A stretch of 64,000 nucleotides of DNA from Chitinophagaceae bacterium (GCA_016699815.1 CP065012.1:372001-436000); one strand, 5' to 3'; counted from the first letter of the stretch, positions 41,915-49,700 are shown. Made by a program: numbers and translations. Notes: generated by a model from the sequence alone, not told the origin.

Positions 41915-43482
41915 AACTCCCTAAAAATGCCGATCCCATTTTAAAACGCATTGTGGAAGATTTAAAACAAAAAAACAGCCTGCATCCTTTTGTAGAGCAG
42001 TTTGTAAAAAATGAAGGTTTGCCGGTATGGAAATACGCAAAAATTACCATTAAAAGAAACCATACCGATAATGTTAGCAATACCGAAGGTACAGACACCC
42101 TGGTTTCTGTACCCATAGTACCGATGGAGATGCTTATGTAAAAGACGTACTTAAAGTAAAAATAAATACCGAAGTGTTGTACAAATTATTTATGGGTGAG
42201 CAATATGCATCCAATGGATTTGATAAAGACCCCAACCGTACCGCACCCAATGCAGAGGATATTGTAAAACAAATTATGGCATTTGAAAAAGAAATGTATT
42301 ATAGCTCCGACAGCACGGTAATTTATCATATAAAAGACAACCGGCTTTTTTGATAACTGGCCGGCAGATACTACAAAGCCACAGGATTTTTATATATCCC
42401 TAAAATTTACTCCTGATATTTGCTCTCTGAGTATTATTTATATTAGTGGCTGGACTATTGGAGGATATGTAGAAGGTGGATGCCCACCAGGCAGTAACAC
42501 AGGTGATCCAGGTTGTGGTAATTGGGTGCCCATTTATTCAACAATAATATTTTACTCATCATGCTATGAAGACGATGGCAGCGGAGGCGGCTGGAGTACG
42601 ACGATACCTGATTCGCCGGAAAGCCCAGGCGGCGGAGAAGGCACTACTACACCCGACAGTACTACCAACCCACCCAATACCCTGCCCGACGAATGTGGCG
42701 AAGACCGTAACTGGGTAGTTTATGTAATAGATACCAATACCGGTGAGTGGAAAAACCCCTGTACACAAGAAGAGCCGCCGATTGAAGGTGAAGATATGTA
42801 TGATGTAATAAGCGACCCCAATGCACCCACCTACCCGGATATATCAGAAAACGATCCTCCTGTTTCTTTACAAAGCCTTTTTAACTGTTTTAGTCAAGTA
42901 CCCGATGCCGGGGCAACCTATTCTGTAAAACTTTGTGTTGACCTACCTGTTAATGGCGTATGGAATGCACCTTTCAATCTTACCGGCAAATCTCCGGGAC
43001 ATACATTCCTTACTCTTACCAAAACAAATGGAACGCAAACAATTTCTCAAACTGTAGGGTTTTACCCAATAGGAACTGGAGGAACCCCATTTAACCCAGA
43101 TGCAAATGGTGCATTTAAGAATAATGGGTTTCCTGCACATGAATATAATGCTGCAATTAATATTACAGGACTATCTTCAACGGCCTTTACAATCGTAAAA
43201 AATAATTTATTGCAACATGAACATGATACATACAATATTTTTTATAATAATTGTACTACATTGGCATTAAATGCCTTTAATTTATTAATTACACCACAGA
43301 TTTCTTGTGATATTTTTGTGGTAAATGCTGGAGTACCTCCAACTCAAAATAATTTATATTTTATGCACTCCCCTCAAAAACTTTATAAAGCTATTGAAAC
43401 TTTCGCTTCAAACTCAAACCAAATAACCAAAGAATTTAGTGTAATAAGTAATGCACCCTCTAATAGTCAAACTTGTCCATAA
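41780..43482 (+). pseudogene. Module 1: surface lipoprotein with papain-like toxin domain, frameshifted
   Basis: One ancestral gene of about 560 codons, now split. The ATG at 41780 gives MKSKLIPPPP and stops at 41822; 12 or 9 instead of 11 C (41798-41808) would join it to the signal LAVLAILCFLQLNC and mature KKEDF. From 41830 the frame runs to 42141, shifts near 42118 to the frame TDGDAYVKDVLKVKIN, then shifts again in a T6 run at 42346-42351. From there the third frame is open to 43482. The order is lipobox, a mixed domain shared with module 2 (KPNVANKFF to about KEMYYSSD), a Gly/Ser/Thr/Pro linker and the toxin domain. CKKED fits the lipoprotein export signal for the cell surface. Confidence 0.8.
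42526..43482 (+). CDS. Open 3' segment of module 1: permuted papain/NlpC-like toxin domain
   Basis: The longest uninterrupted piece of the module 1 gene (GTG at 42526; the frame is open from 42352). After a linker rich in Gly, Ser, Pro and Thr (42575-42700) comes a domain with GHTFLTLTK (His at 43000-43002) and, about 85 residues later, YNNCTTLALNAF (Cys at 43252-43254). His before Cys in this spacing is the pattern of circularly permuted NlpC/P60 or LRAT-like thiol hydrolases used as C-terminal toxins in Bacteroidota. It lacks its own signal peptide, so as a separate gene it would not be exported. The next ATG overlaps its stop (TAATG). Confidence 0.6.
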   Translation: MPIYSTIIFYSSCYEDDGSGGGWSTTIPDSPESPGGGEGTTTPDSTTNPPNTLPDECGEDRNWVVYVIDTNTGEWKNPCTQEEPPIEGEDMYDVISDPNAPTYPDISENDPPVSLQSLFNCFSQVPDAGATYSVKLCVDLPVNGVWNAPFNLTGKSPGHTFLTLTKTNGTQTISQTVGFYPIGTGGTPFNPDANGAFKNNGFPAHEYNAAINITGLSSTAFTIVKNNLLQHEHDTYNIFYNNCTTLALNAFNLLITPQISCDIFVVNAGVPPTQNNLYFMHSPQKLYKAIETFASNSNQITKEFSVISNAPSNSQTCP

Positions 43483-43889
43483 TGAAAAGAAAATTTAAAA
43501 AGGCACTTTGGGCAATTGTAACAGTATTGTTAATTTCAAATTGGCCTGGATTTAAGAACTTAACAGGCATAAATGATTGGTACTATATGTATAGTAATAA
43601 ATCTGGTACATTCACCGGTATTGAATCTCCAATTGAATCAAGAATATTCAAAAGGCCCCCAGGTGGAAAATTTATAATAAATGCACCAAACCAATACCAA
43701 TGCAATTCTATACCTGTTGAAGATACAATTGTATACAGGGTATTTTCAATTAATCCTTTAAAATTTTGGCGCTGGAGCGAATATATTTTTAGCTGGAGAT
43801 ACCGGTTACCGTATACAGACTGGGATGAAATTGAAAAGAGAAGAGGTTTTGGAAGACTGAGTATTTCAAGAAATTGTATGGCATTTTAA
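43482..43889 (+). CDS. Candidate immunity protein of module 1
   Basis: A 135-residue protein that starts inside the stop codon of the toxin gene (TAATG). It has a positively charged N terminus and one hydrophobic helix (ALWAIVTVLLISNW), then a polar, aromatic-rich region (SPIESRIFKRPPGGKF, FWRWSEYIFSWRY), so it would be anchored in the inner membrane and face the periplasm. It resembles no named family. Position, size and location fit an immunity protein against a periplasm-acting toxin. Its C-terminal codons (NCMAF) lie in the direct repeat that leads into module 2. Confidence 0.65.
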   Translation: MKRKFKKALWAIVTVLLISNWPGFKNLTGINDWYYMYSNKSGTFTGIESPIESRIFKRPPGGKFIINAPNQYQCNSIPVEDTIVYRVFSINPLKFWRWSEYIFSWRYRLPYTDWDEIEKRRGFGRLSISRNCMAF

Positions 43890-44275
43890 CTTTACGACGC
43901 TGTTGGTATTGCGTGCAGGCAATGAAGCCCAGGTGAGCGACCAACAGATAACAACTTAGAAAATGCTAATTTTAATATTCTTACCCATGCCTTTTTTTGT
44001 TGGTGATTTTGCAAATGCAAAATGCAACACGCAACACCAACAAAGACGGAAATTCTAAAAATACCTAATTCCGGGTATTGCCTGGCAATAACTTTTGCCT
44101 TTATATTTGTGTACATAAGTTTTTAACCTTAACCCTGCTGTTTTATGAAAAGTAAATTAATTAATTCTCCTCCCACTTTTTTTAGCCGTATTGGCAATTT
44201 TGTGCTTTCTTCAACTTAACTGCAAAAAAGAAGATTTTTACAAGGCCAAGCCTAATGTAGCAAATAAATTCTTTG
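43875..44275 (+). repeat. Direct repeat, copy 2 (module leader)
   Basis: About 401 bp matching 41510-41914 with the same order: immunity tail, noncoding leader with hairpins, promoter, signal peptide, first mature residues. The 16-bp palindrome has one substitution here (ATTGCGTGCAGGCAAT). The two copies are 2.36 kb apart, so recombination between them would delete or duplicate exactly one toxin body plus its immunity gene. Confidence 0.9.
44076..44109 (+). promoter_or_regulatory. Promoter of toxin module 2 with overlapping inverted repeat
   Basis: Same arrangement as module 1: inverted repeat TATTGCC-T-GGCAATA (44076-44090) covering a TTG at 44078-44080, then 21 bases, then TATATTTG (44102-44109). 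The ATG at 44145 follows. Confidence 0.55.
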
Positions 44276-45948
44276 CAGTACCTTCAGGCACAAATGCCTC
44301 TGTTGCAAGAGTGATTAATGAAATTAAACGGCGTAATAATGTGAAAGAATTTATTTCAAAATTTGCCGCTACCAATGGCTACCCTGTTTGGAATAAAGTA
44401 TTAATGGGCACTTCCCAAAAGCAGTATGCCCATGCAAGCCTTGCAGGCAATAGCCTCGATGGCGTTACCGATACCACTATTTTAATACCCTTTGTAATGG
44501 AAGGCGAGTTTAGCGTAAAAGGTTTTATATGTGCAACGCTCAACGATAGCGTAAGCCTTAGCTATTCCCTTGCCAAAGATTATAAAGCTTACGAAGAAAA
44601 ATTAGATAATTCAAAAACCGCATCTTCGGCATTTGCCATGCTGAGTATGGCATTAAATAAAATAGTGTTCAATGAAGAGTATTATAAAATAACCAACCCA
44701 AAAATTTTAAGTACCGATACGGCTCATATAGCAACGCAAAAAATTAAACTTAATGAAATAAATTTTTCAATTACAGATAGTGCAAATATGAGATACCTAA
44801 TCTTATGTAGTTCATTTACACAAACGCAAGCGGTTTGCGGCACTCCGGGGGCTGCTGTATGTAGTGACGAAGATGGATGTGATGCAGGATCTTGCCCAAC
44901 AAATTCATGCCATTTGGTTACAACCACAACAAATATTTGTACTGGTATAGATTATCCCGATATACTTGGCTCAACAGGAGGCGGCTCAACGGGTGAAGGC
45001 AGCGGAAGCAATGGCGGTGGGCCAATACCTTATGTTTACCCCTGCGAAACCACACAAAACAACCCAACTCCCTTTACCGCAACCAATAATATTGAAGACC
45101 CAGGCGATTGCCCTGTACCCGGCCCGGGTGATGGATGGATACCGTTGGAGGATGATGACTACATTTATTTTTTGGAAACACTTTCTCCTGCTCAAAGTGA
45201 ATTTTGGAATAATGTTGCAAATTCTCAATATGTGCAGATTTTTTCAAACTATTTGTATGAAAACAGCTTTTCAACAGCAGCTAAAGATTTTATTTATTGG
45301 GCAACTAATTTTCTTATCAACAACCCTGGTACTACAATAGAACAATTTCAAAATTGGTTTATGGGGGAATCGGAAGGGAATGATGGTGGTGCTCTTTTTA
45401 ACTTTGATGATTATTCAAGTATTTCAGTATTAACATATGCGAATTTGCCTGGTAGAAATGAATTTTATACCGCATTCCCTAAAGTGGGGACAGGAGGTAT
45501 GCCAAGCAGTCAAGTTTATCAACTTGTCGGTGGACACCCTTGGCAAGCGCATCAAGCAGGTAATTCAAACTATCAAAATGCTTGCGCAATCCGGGTATCA
45601 TGTGCTCTAAATTATAGCAATCATCCTTTACCTGTTTATTCAAATAATGCTGGACAACAAAAAACAGAAAAAGGAGATGATAATAAAAATTATATGCTTG
45701 ATGCTACAAGTTTGTTATCATACATGCTAAAGGCTTATCCAAATAATCCACCACTTCATTTAGTGAATCAAACACCAGATCAATTTCTAAATGCAATAAA
45801 AGGTAAATGGGGTATTTATATTATGATACCCAAATCAAGAACGGATTTTGGCGCATCTGGACATGCAGATTTTTTTAGCTCTTCCGGTTGCTTATCGGGT
45901 TGCTATTTTGAGTATGCAAAAGAAATTTATTTTTGGGAGTTATTCTAA
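44191..45948 (+). CDS. Module 2: lipoprotein with C-terminal Tae4-type amidase domain
   Basis: Open from TTG 44191, 585 residues. The proper ATG at 44145 is out of frame by one: three AATT units (44155-44166) sit where two would give MKSKLILLPLFLAVLAILCF and the lipobox LQLNC. Mature CKKED fits the surface export signal of Bacteroidota lipoproteins. Order: the domain shared with module 1; a Cys/Gly/Ser linker; a helical pre-toxin segment FLETLSPAQSEFWNNVANSQ to EQFQNWFMG, found in other Bacteroidota toxins; and a Tae4-like domain with catalytic Cys465 in NACAIRVSCALNYS, His558 and Asp560 in GHADFF, and the end GCLSGCYFEYAKEIYFWEL. Tae4 cuts peptidoglycan stems between D-Glu and diaminopimelate. 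Confidence 0.8.
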   Translation: MAILCFLQLNCKKEDFYKAKPNVANKFFAVPSGTNASVARVINEIKRRNNVKEFISKFAATNGYPVWNKVLMGTSQKQYAHASLAGNSLDGVTDTTILIPFVMEGEFSVKGFICATLNDSVSLSYSLAKDYKAYEEKLDNSKTASSAFAMLSMALNKIVFNEEYYKITNPKILSTDTAHIATQKIKLNEINFSITDSANMRYLILCSSFTQTQAVCGTPGAAVCSDEDGCDAGSCPTNSCHLVTTTTNICTGIDYPDILGSTGGGSTGEGSGSNGGGPIPYVYPCETTQNNPTPFTATNNIEDPGDCPVPGPGDGWIPLEDDDYIYFLETLSPAQSEFWNNVANSQYVQIFSNYLYENSFSTAAKDFIYWATNFLINNPGTTIEQFQNWFMGESEGNDGGALFNFDDYSSISVLTYANLPGRNEFYTAFPKVGTGGMPSSQVYQLVGGHPWQAHQAGNSNYQNACAIRVSCALNYSNHPLPVYSNNAGQQKTEKGDDNKNYMLDATSLLSYMLKAYPNNPPLHLVNQTPDQFLNAIKGKWGIYIMIPKSRTDFGASGHADFFSSSGCLSGCYFEYAKEIYFWELF

Positions 45949-45959
45949 ATTTTTATCTT

Positions 45960-46355
45960 ATGAGGTCATTTTTCAAATTATTTTTTCTTATCATTATTGT
46001 GTTAGGCTTAGGATGTACTTCTACCGAGAAAATAGGAAATGTAACATATAAAACTAAAATAAACAAAGTGTTTATTGATGATTATAATGGTATGGTACTT
46101 TCAATAAAATTGTATTACTTTAAAAATGAATTTCAGGCTGGATGCACAATTAAAGGACAAAAGTTAGGTTTTGAAAATCTTTCTGATACGGTATTTATAT
46201 ATGGGACAACTACTATTGATAGTGAGCAAAAAGAACTTATTTGTAAAGAATTTTACTCCAATGGGTATCAAACTTTTATAAACAAAGACAGTTTAGTGAA
46301 AATATTTAAACAACAACATGACGGAAAAATGAAACTCATTGAGTATAAACGATAA
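45960..46355 (+). CDS. Candidate Tae4 immunity lipoprotein of module 2
   Basis: A 131-residue lipoprotein: signal MRSFFKLFFLIIIVLGLGC with lipobox LGLGC, then CTSTEKIGN, which lacks the Lys-acidic export signal, so it should stay on the periplasmic side. The body is a mixed beta-rich domain (FIDDYNGMVLSIKLYYF, TVFIYGTTTIDSEQKELI). It begins 11 bases after the toxin stop. Periplasmic location is where a Tae4 amidase acts, as with known Tai4 immunity proteins, but I see no clear Tai4 sequence match. The ATG at 45960 is chosen because it gives the signal peptide. Confidence 0.7.
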   Translation: MRSFFKLFFLIIIVLGLGCTSTEKIGNVTYKTKINKVFIDDYNGMVLSIKLYYFKNEFQAGCTIKGQKLGFENLSDTVFIYGTTTIDSEQKELICKEFYSNGYQTFINKDSLVKIFKQQHDGKMKLIEYKR

Positions 46356-46413
46356 TAGCCAGAATACATGAAACATCTTACTTCTTCTGCCGCTTTTGGC
46401 CTTTACGCCTGCG

Positions 46414-46557
46414 TTCGTGGCACACGAATGGTTTGGCGGAAAGTATGCTTACTTCTGTCTTCGTTTCGTGTGACACGAACCGAGGAATAGCGATGAATGC
46501 AATGGCTAGCGATACATCTATTCATGCTCCATTCCAGTCAAATGGAATAATATTCCA
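46414..46557. repeat. Structured intergenic segment with three inverted repeats
   Basis: The 247 bases after the module 2 immunity gene hold no gene but three inverted repeats: TTCGTG-GCA-CACGAA (46414-46428), TTCGTGT-G-ACACGAA (46465-46479) and TGGAATA-A-TATTCCA (46543-46557). The first two share the same half-site TTCGTG. They could be a degraded mobile repeat, a boundary element or binding sites for one regulator; the sequence does not decide. Confidence 0.5.
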
Positions 46558-46602
46558 CAATGATTCACATAATTTAAATTTTACCCCCGGATGTCAGTAA
46601 AA

Positions 46603-46891
46603 ATGATTTTATCTAAAAGTATATTTTTTGTTTTATTTCTTCAAATATCTGCATTGAGCTATGCTCAGGCTTAGGCAAAATTTTCAACAGGCAGACAAAA
46701 TAATTGCTGAATTTTTCTATCAATATCCCGAGTTGAAAAACTATATTAAAAGTGCTGCTATAGGCGCTGGAATAACTATTTTAGTAGGTACAATTTTAGA
46801 AGATGTGATTACTGCAGGAGCCGGTATTGCAGATGATTGGGTTTGTTTTGTTCTTTCCTATAGAATAATACGATTTGCACTTGCTCTTTAA
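46603..46891 (+). pseudogene. Module 3: small secreted hydrophobic protein, frameshifted
   Basis: ATG 46603 starts a signal peptide (MILSKSIFFVLFLQISALS, cleaved near YAQ) that meets a TAG at 46672. The frame one base over continues as RQNFQQADKIIAEFFYQYPE, then the hydrophobic AAIGAGITILVGTILEDVIT and GAGIADDWVCFVLSYRI up to 46891. One base deleted near 46665 would rejoin them to about 95 residues. The GIADD-containing hydrophobic hairpin recalls short membrane segments of polymorphic toxins, but I cannot name a family. It may be a toxin tail or its remnant. Confidence 0.5.
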
Positions 46892-46900
46892 ATATATAAT

Positions 46901-47742
46901 ATGTATAAATTTATTTATTGTGAACATGAATGGGGAGGCACTAAAGCATTTCATCTTGAGGGATTAATATTTAGTAAAAATTTTTGCAATTTCTTTGCAG
47001 AAACTTTTACTAAAATATTTGTGAACACAACCGGCCTAAAGCCTAGTTCAAAAGTTACATTAGCAGGCTATAAACAAAGAAATGAATTACCTATTTATCA
47101 ACCAGGATTAGTTTCCAAACTAAACCTGGTTATATGGATTATGCCTGAATTTAACGATAACGTCAGTTTTTGCTGGCAATCAAAAACAGGTAAAATTATA
47201 AAGCCTACTGATGAAGATTTTGATGAAGAAGACCTTGAGTGTTGGATAGAAGGCCTAAAACCCGATGAATACTGGAAACAGGTAGCTACCGAAAAAAAAA
47301 TCACATCCTTTTCAAATAGCTAACTTACCTTTTGAATTAAAAGTCTTTGGATTTGGTGTTGACACCGTATTACGCATTTATTTTACCGGCAACAAAGAAG
47401 AAATTGAGCAGGTAATATCAGAAACCATTGAGGCCTACAATGAGAAATCTGAAGCCTTAAACAGAAAAAATGGTGTTGTGCATAATTGCAGGATATTTTA
47501 TGAAGAGCCTATTTTAACTGCAAGTGTTGATACCGGTTCTGCCGGAACAAGAATAATAAAACAAATATTAAAATCTTTTAAAAAATTAAAAGGGATAAAA
47601 AAGTTGAAGTTGATTTATAGATATTGTAATAATATCTTCAATAGCTGCATTACAAAAAGCAGGTAGAACCATTGCATTTTTATTAAAGAACAGCAATGGG
47701 AAATGGGTTATTCAGGAAAAAATAAAGTTGGAAATTTGGTAA
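46901..47742 (+). pseudogene. Module 3: degenerate immunity-like protein
   Basis: An ATG at 46901 begins a soluble, acidic protein (CEHEWGGTKAFHLEG, later TDEDFDEEDLECWIEGLKPD). The first frame ends at 47323. A shift in the A9 run at about 47291-47299 continues as IANLPFELKVFGFGVDTVL through EEIEQVISETIEAYNEKSEA. Two further shifts (an A6 run near 47597 and a T3 near 47614) lead to the final frame IVIISSIAALQKAGRTIAFL, ending at a TAA at 47742. Rejoined it would be about 280 residues with no signal peptide. It follows the small hydrophobic gene by 9 bases, as immunity genes do, but the family is not recognised. Confidence 0.55.
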
Positions 47743-47957
47743 AAATTTGCCTTAAGGGTTGCCCGCTCCTGGTTTTTAACCAACTGCACTTTTAATAGAA
47801 AGTTATCCAACAATCCCCAATAGAAATACAAGTTGTATTATTTTGGCCAGTAAGAACAGCCGCCGATAGAAAAAATGCGCTTTTACCCCCGTTTTTAAAT
47901 ACTATCCACAGCTTTGGAAAGTTATAAACTATTGCAATTTTTGATAGAAAATTGCCT
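47743..47957. other. Intergenic region before atpG
   Basis: About 215 bases with no open frame that looks coding. Two-fold A/T-rich stretches occur, but no convincing hairpin terminator. It separates the decayed toxin array from atpG and carries the atpG promoter at its right end. Confidence 0.4.
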
Positions 47958-47965
47958 TAATTTTG
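47958..47965 (+). promoter_or_regulatory. Candidate -7 box for atpG
   Basis: TAATTTTG matches TAnnTTTG, 27 bases before the atpG ATG at 47993. A TTG at 47932-47934 (spacing 23) or TTTG at 47940-47943 (spacing 14) could serve as the -33 box; neither spacing is ideal. Confidence 0.45.
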
Positions 47966-47992
47966 CACACCAATTAAAAATAATACTACTAC

Positions 47993-48877
47993 ATGAGCGG
48001 CGCATTAAAAGAAGTAAGAAACCGGATTAAAAGCGTACAAAGCACCCAGCAAATAACCAAGGCCATGAAGATGGTGAGTGCGGCCAAGTTGCGCCGAGCG
48101 CAAGATGCCATTATTCAAATGCGCCCTTATGCCCAAAAGTTGCAGGAAATGCTCAGCAATATTGTGAGCAACTCCGATAGCGACATAAGCGCCAGCTATG
48201 CCAAAGAAAGGCATGTGGAAAAAGCGTTGATTATTGTTATTACCAGCGACAGGGGTTTATGCGGCGGCTACAACAGCAACCTTATAAAGCTTACGAGGCA
48301 AATTATTAAAGATAAATATGCCGCACAACATGCCGCCGGTAAGGTAAGTGTATTGCCCATTGGTAAAAAAGGTTTTGAGCATTTTAGTAAAGCCGGTTTT
48401 ACAGTAGTGGATAAATACTGGGACATTTTTACCGGCCTTAGTTTTGAAAAGGTACAAACGGCTGCTAAATATGCTATGGATGCTTTTGATGCAGGAGAAA
48501 TTGACGCCGTGGACATTGTGTACAGCGAATTTAAAAATGCGGCTACCCAACGCTTTGCAGTAGAGCAATTTTTACCGGTTGCCAAAGCAGCCGCAGGTAA
48601 GGAACATTCAAAAAAAGCCGATTTTATTTTTGAACCCGGAAAAGATACATTAATAGCCGAACTGATGCCTAAAATTTTAAATACACAGTTGTACAAATCT
48701 GTATTGGATGGCAATGCCAGCGAACAGGGCGCCAGGATGACGGCTATGGACAAGGCAAGTGAAAACGCAAATGAATTATTAAAAACGCTCAAAATAAGCT
48801 ACAACAGGGCAAGGCAGGCAGCCATTACTACCGAACTTACCGAAATTGTAAGTGGCGCTGCTGCCTTAAACGGATAG
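47993..48877 (+). CDS. atpG: ATP synthase F1 gamma subunit
   Basis: Central stalk of F1, 294 residues. Seen: the N-terminal coiled-coil start ALKEVRNRIKSVQSTQQITKAMKMVSAAKLRRA, split here as EVRNRIKSVQSTQQITKAMK and VSAAKLRRAQ; the middle ITSDRGLCGGYNSNL; and the C-terminal helix MTAMDKASENANELLKTL followed by YNRARQAAITTELTEIVSGA. No other ATP synthase gene is visible in the window, so atpG has its own promoter here; in relatives it usually follows atpA. It may have been separated from atpA by the toxin array. Confidence 0.96.
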   Translation: MSGALKEVRNRIKSVQSTQQITKAMKMVSAAKLRRAQDAIIQMRPYAQKLQEMLSNIVSNSDSDISASYAKERHVEKALIIVITSDRGLCGGYNSNLIKLTRQIIKDKYAAQHAAGKVSVLPIGKKGFEHFSKAGFTVVDKYWDIFTGLSFEKVQTAAKYAMDAFDAGEIDAVDIVYSEFKNAATQRFAVEQFLPVAKAAAGKEHSKKADFIFEPGKDTLIAELMPKILNTQLYKSVLDGNASEQGARMTAMDKASENANELLKTLKISYNRARQAAITTELTEIVSGAAALNG

Positions 48878-48950
48878 TTTACTGCCTGCTTTTACAAACA
48901 GTTATTTGGTAAAAGCTTTCCCCCAACTGTTCAAAAGCTAAATAATAAAA

Positions 48951-49700
48951 ATGGAACTTGCTCTTATTATACCGCATATTGAAGCATTGATTTTTGCCAG
49001 CGACAAACCTTTAACGGCAAATGAAATTACAGAACTGGTAAACACGGCACATGCTTTTATTGAAGACCGTACAGACCTGGATCAGGTAAATACTGCTATT
49101 GAAGGCATTAAAGAAAAGTATGATAGCGAGTTTTATGCCTTTGAATTAAAGCAAAGCGGTGGCGGATGGCAATTTTTAACCAAGCCGCAATACCATAAAA
49201 CTGTTGCCCTGCTCAATGGCGACAAGTTTTTGAAAAAACTTTCGGTTTCCTCTCTTGAAACCCTTGCCATTATTGCTTATAAACAACCCCTTACCAAAAG
49301 TGAAATTGAGAGCATTCGTGGCGTAAACTGTGATTATGCTGTACAAAAACTTTTGGAAAAAGATTTAGTAATAATAGCCGGCAGAAATGAAGATGCCGTA
49401 GGTAAGCCGTTGATTTATGCCACTTCAAAATCGTTTATGGATTATTTTGGCATTAACAGCTCCGAAGAACTGCCCAAAATAAGTGAAGTAATGATGGAGG
49501 AGTTTGAAAAAGCTACTGTGGTAAAAGATTTAATCGCCAATAATGAAGCCGCAGAAGCAGAGGAAACTTTATTGAGCATAGAACAGGAAAATGAAATTAC
49601 TGAACCTGCTACCGGTACTGAAATCATTGATGAAGTGACAGTACCTAATGAAGATGAATCTTTAACTGCAGCGGCTGAAAAAGAAAAAGAAACAGAATAG
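48951..49700 (+). CDS. scpB: SMC-Scp complex subunit ScpB
   Basis: Winged-helix partner of SMC and ScpA in chromosome segregation, 249 residues. Seen: the N-terminal winged helix IPHIEALIFASDKPLTANEI, the second one with LSVSSLETLAIIAYKQPLTKSEIESIRG and NCDYAVQKLLEKDLVIIAGR, and PLIYATSKSFMDYFG. The last 60 residues form an acidic, Glu-rich tail, common in Bacteroidota ScpB. It follows atpG after 73 bases. Confidence 0.94.
   Translation: MELALIIPHIEALIFASDKPLTANEITELVNTAHAFIEDRTDLDQVNTAIEGIKEKYDSEFYAFELKQSGGGWQFLTKPQYHKTVALLNGDKFLKKLSVSSLETLAIIAYKQPLTKSEIESIRGVNCDYAVQKLLEKDLVIIAGRNEDAVGKPLIYATSKSFMDYFGINSSEELPKISEVMMEEFEKATVVKDLIANNEAAEAEETLLSIEQENEITEPATGTEIIDEVTVPNEDESLTAAAEKEKETE

Noticed and set aside
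41510..44275. Direct repeats as ends of an insertion sequence or composite transposon
   Set aside because: The repeats lie in direct orientation and include coding DNA of the modules; no transposase gene and no terminal inverted repeats with target duplication were seen between or around them.
44191..45948. A nearby type VI secretion system that would deliver the Tae4-like protein
   Set aside because: No Hcp, VgrG, TssB/C or ClpV gene is in the window. ClpB at 24.3-26.9 kb has the disaggregase layout, not the ClpV one. A T6SS elsewhere in the genome cannot be excluded.
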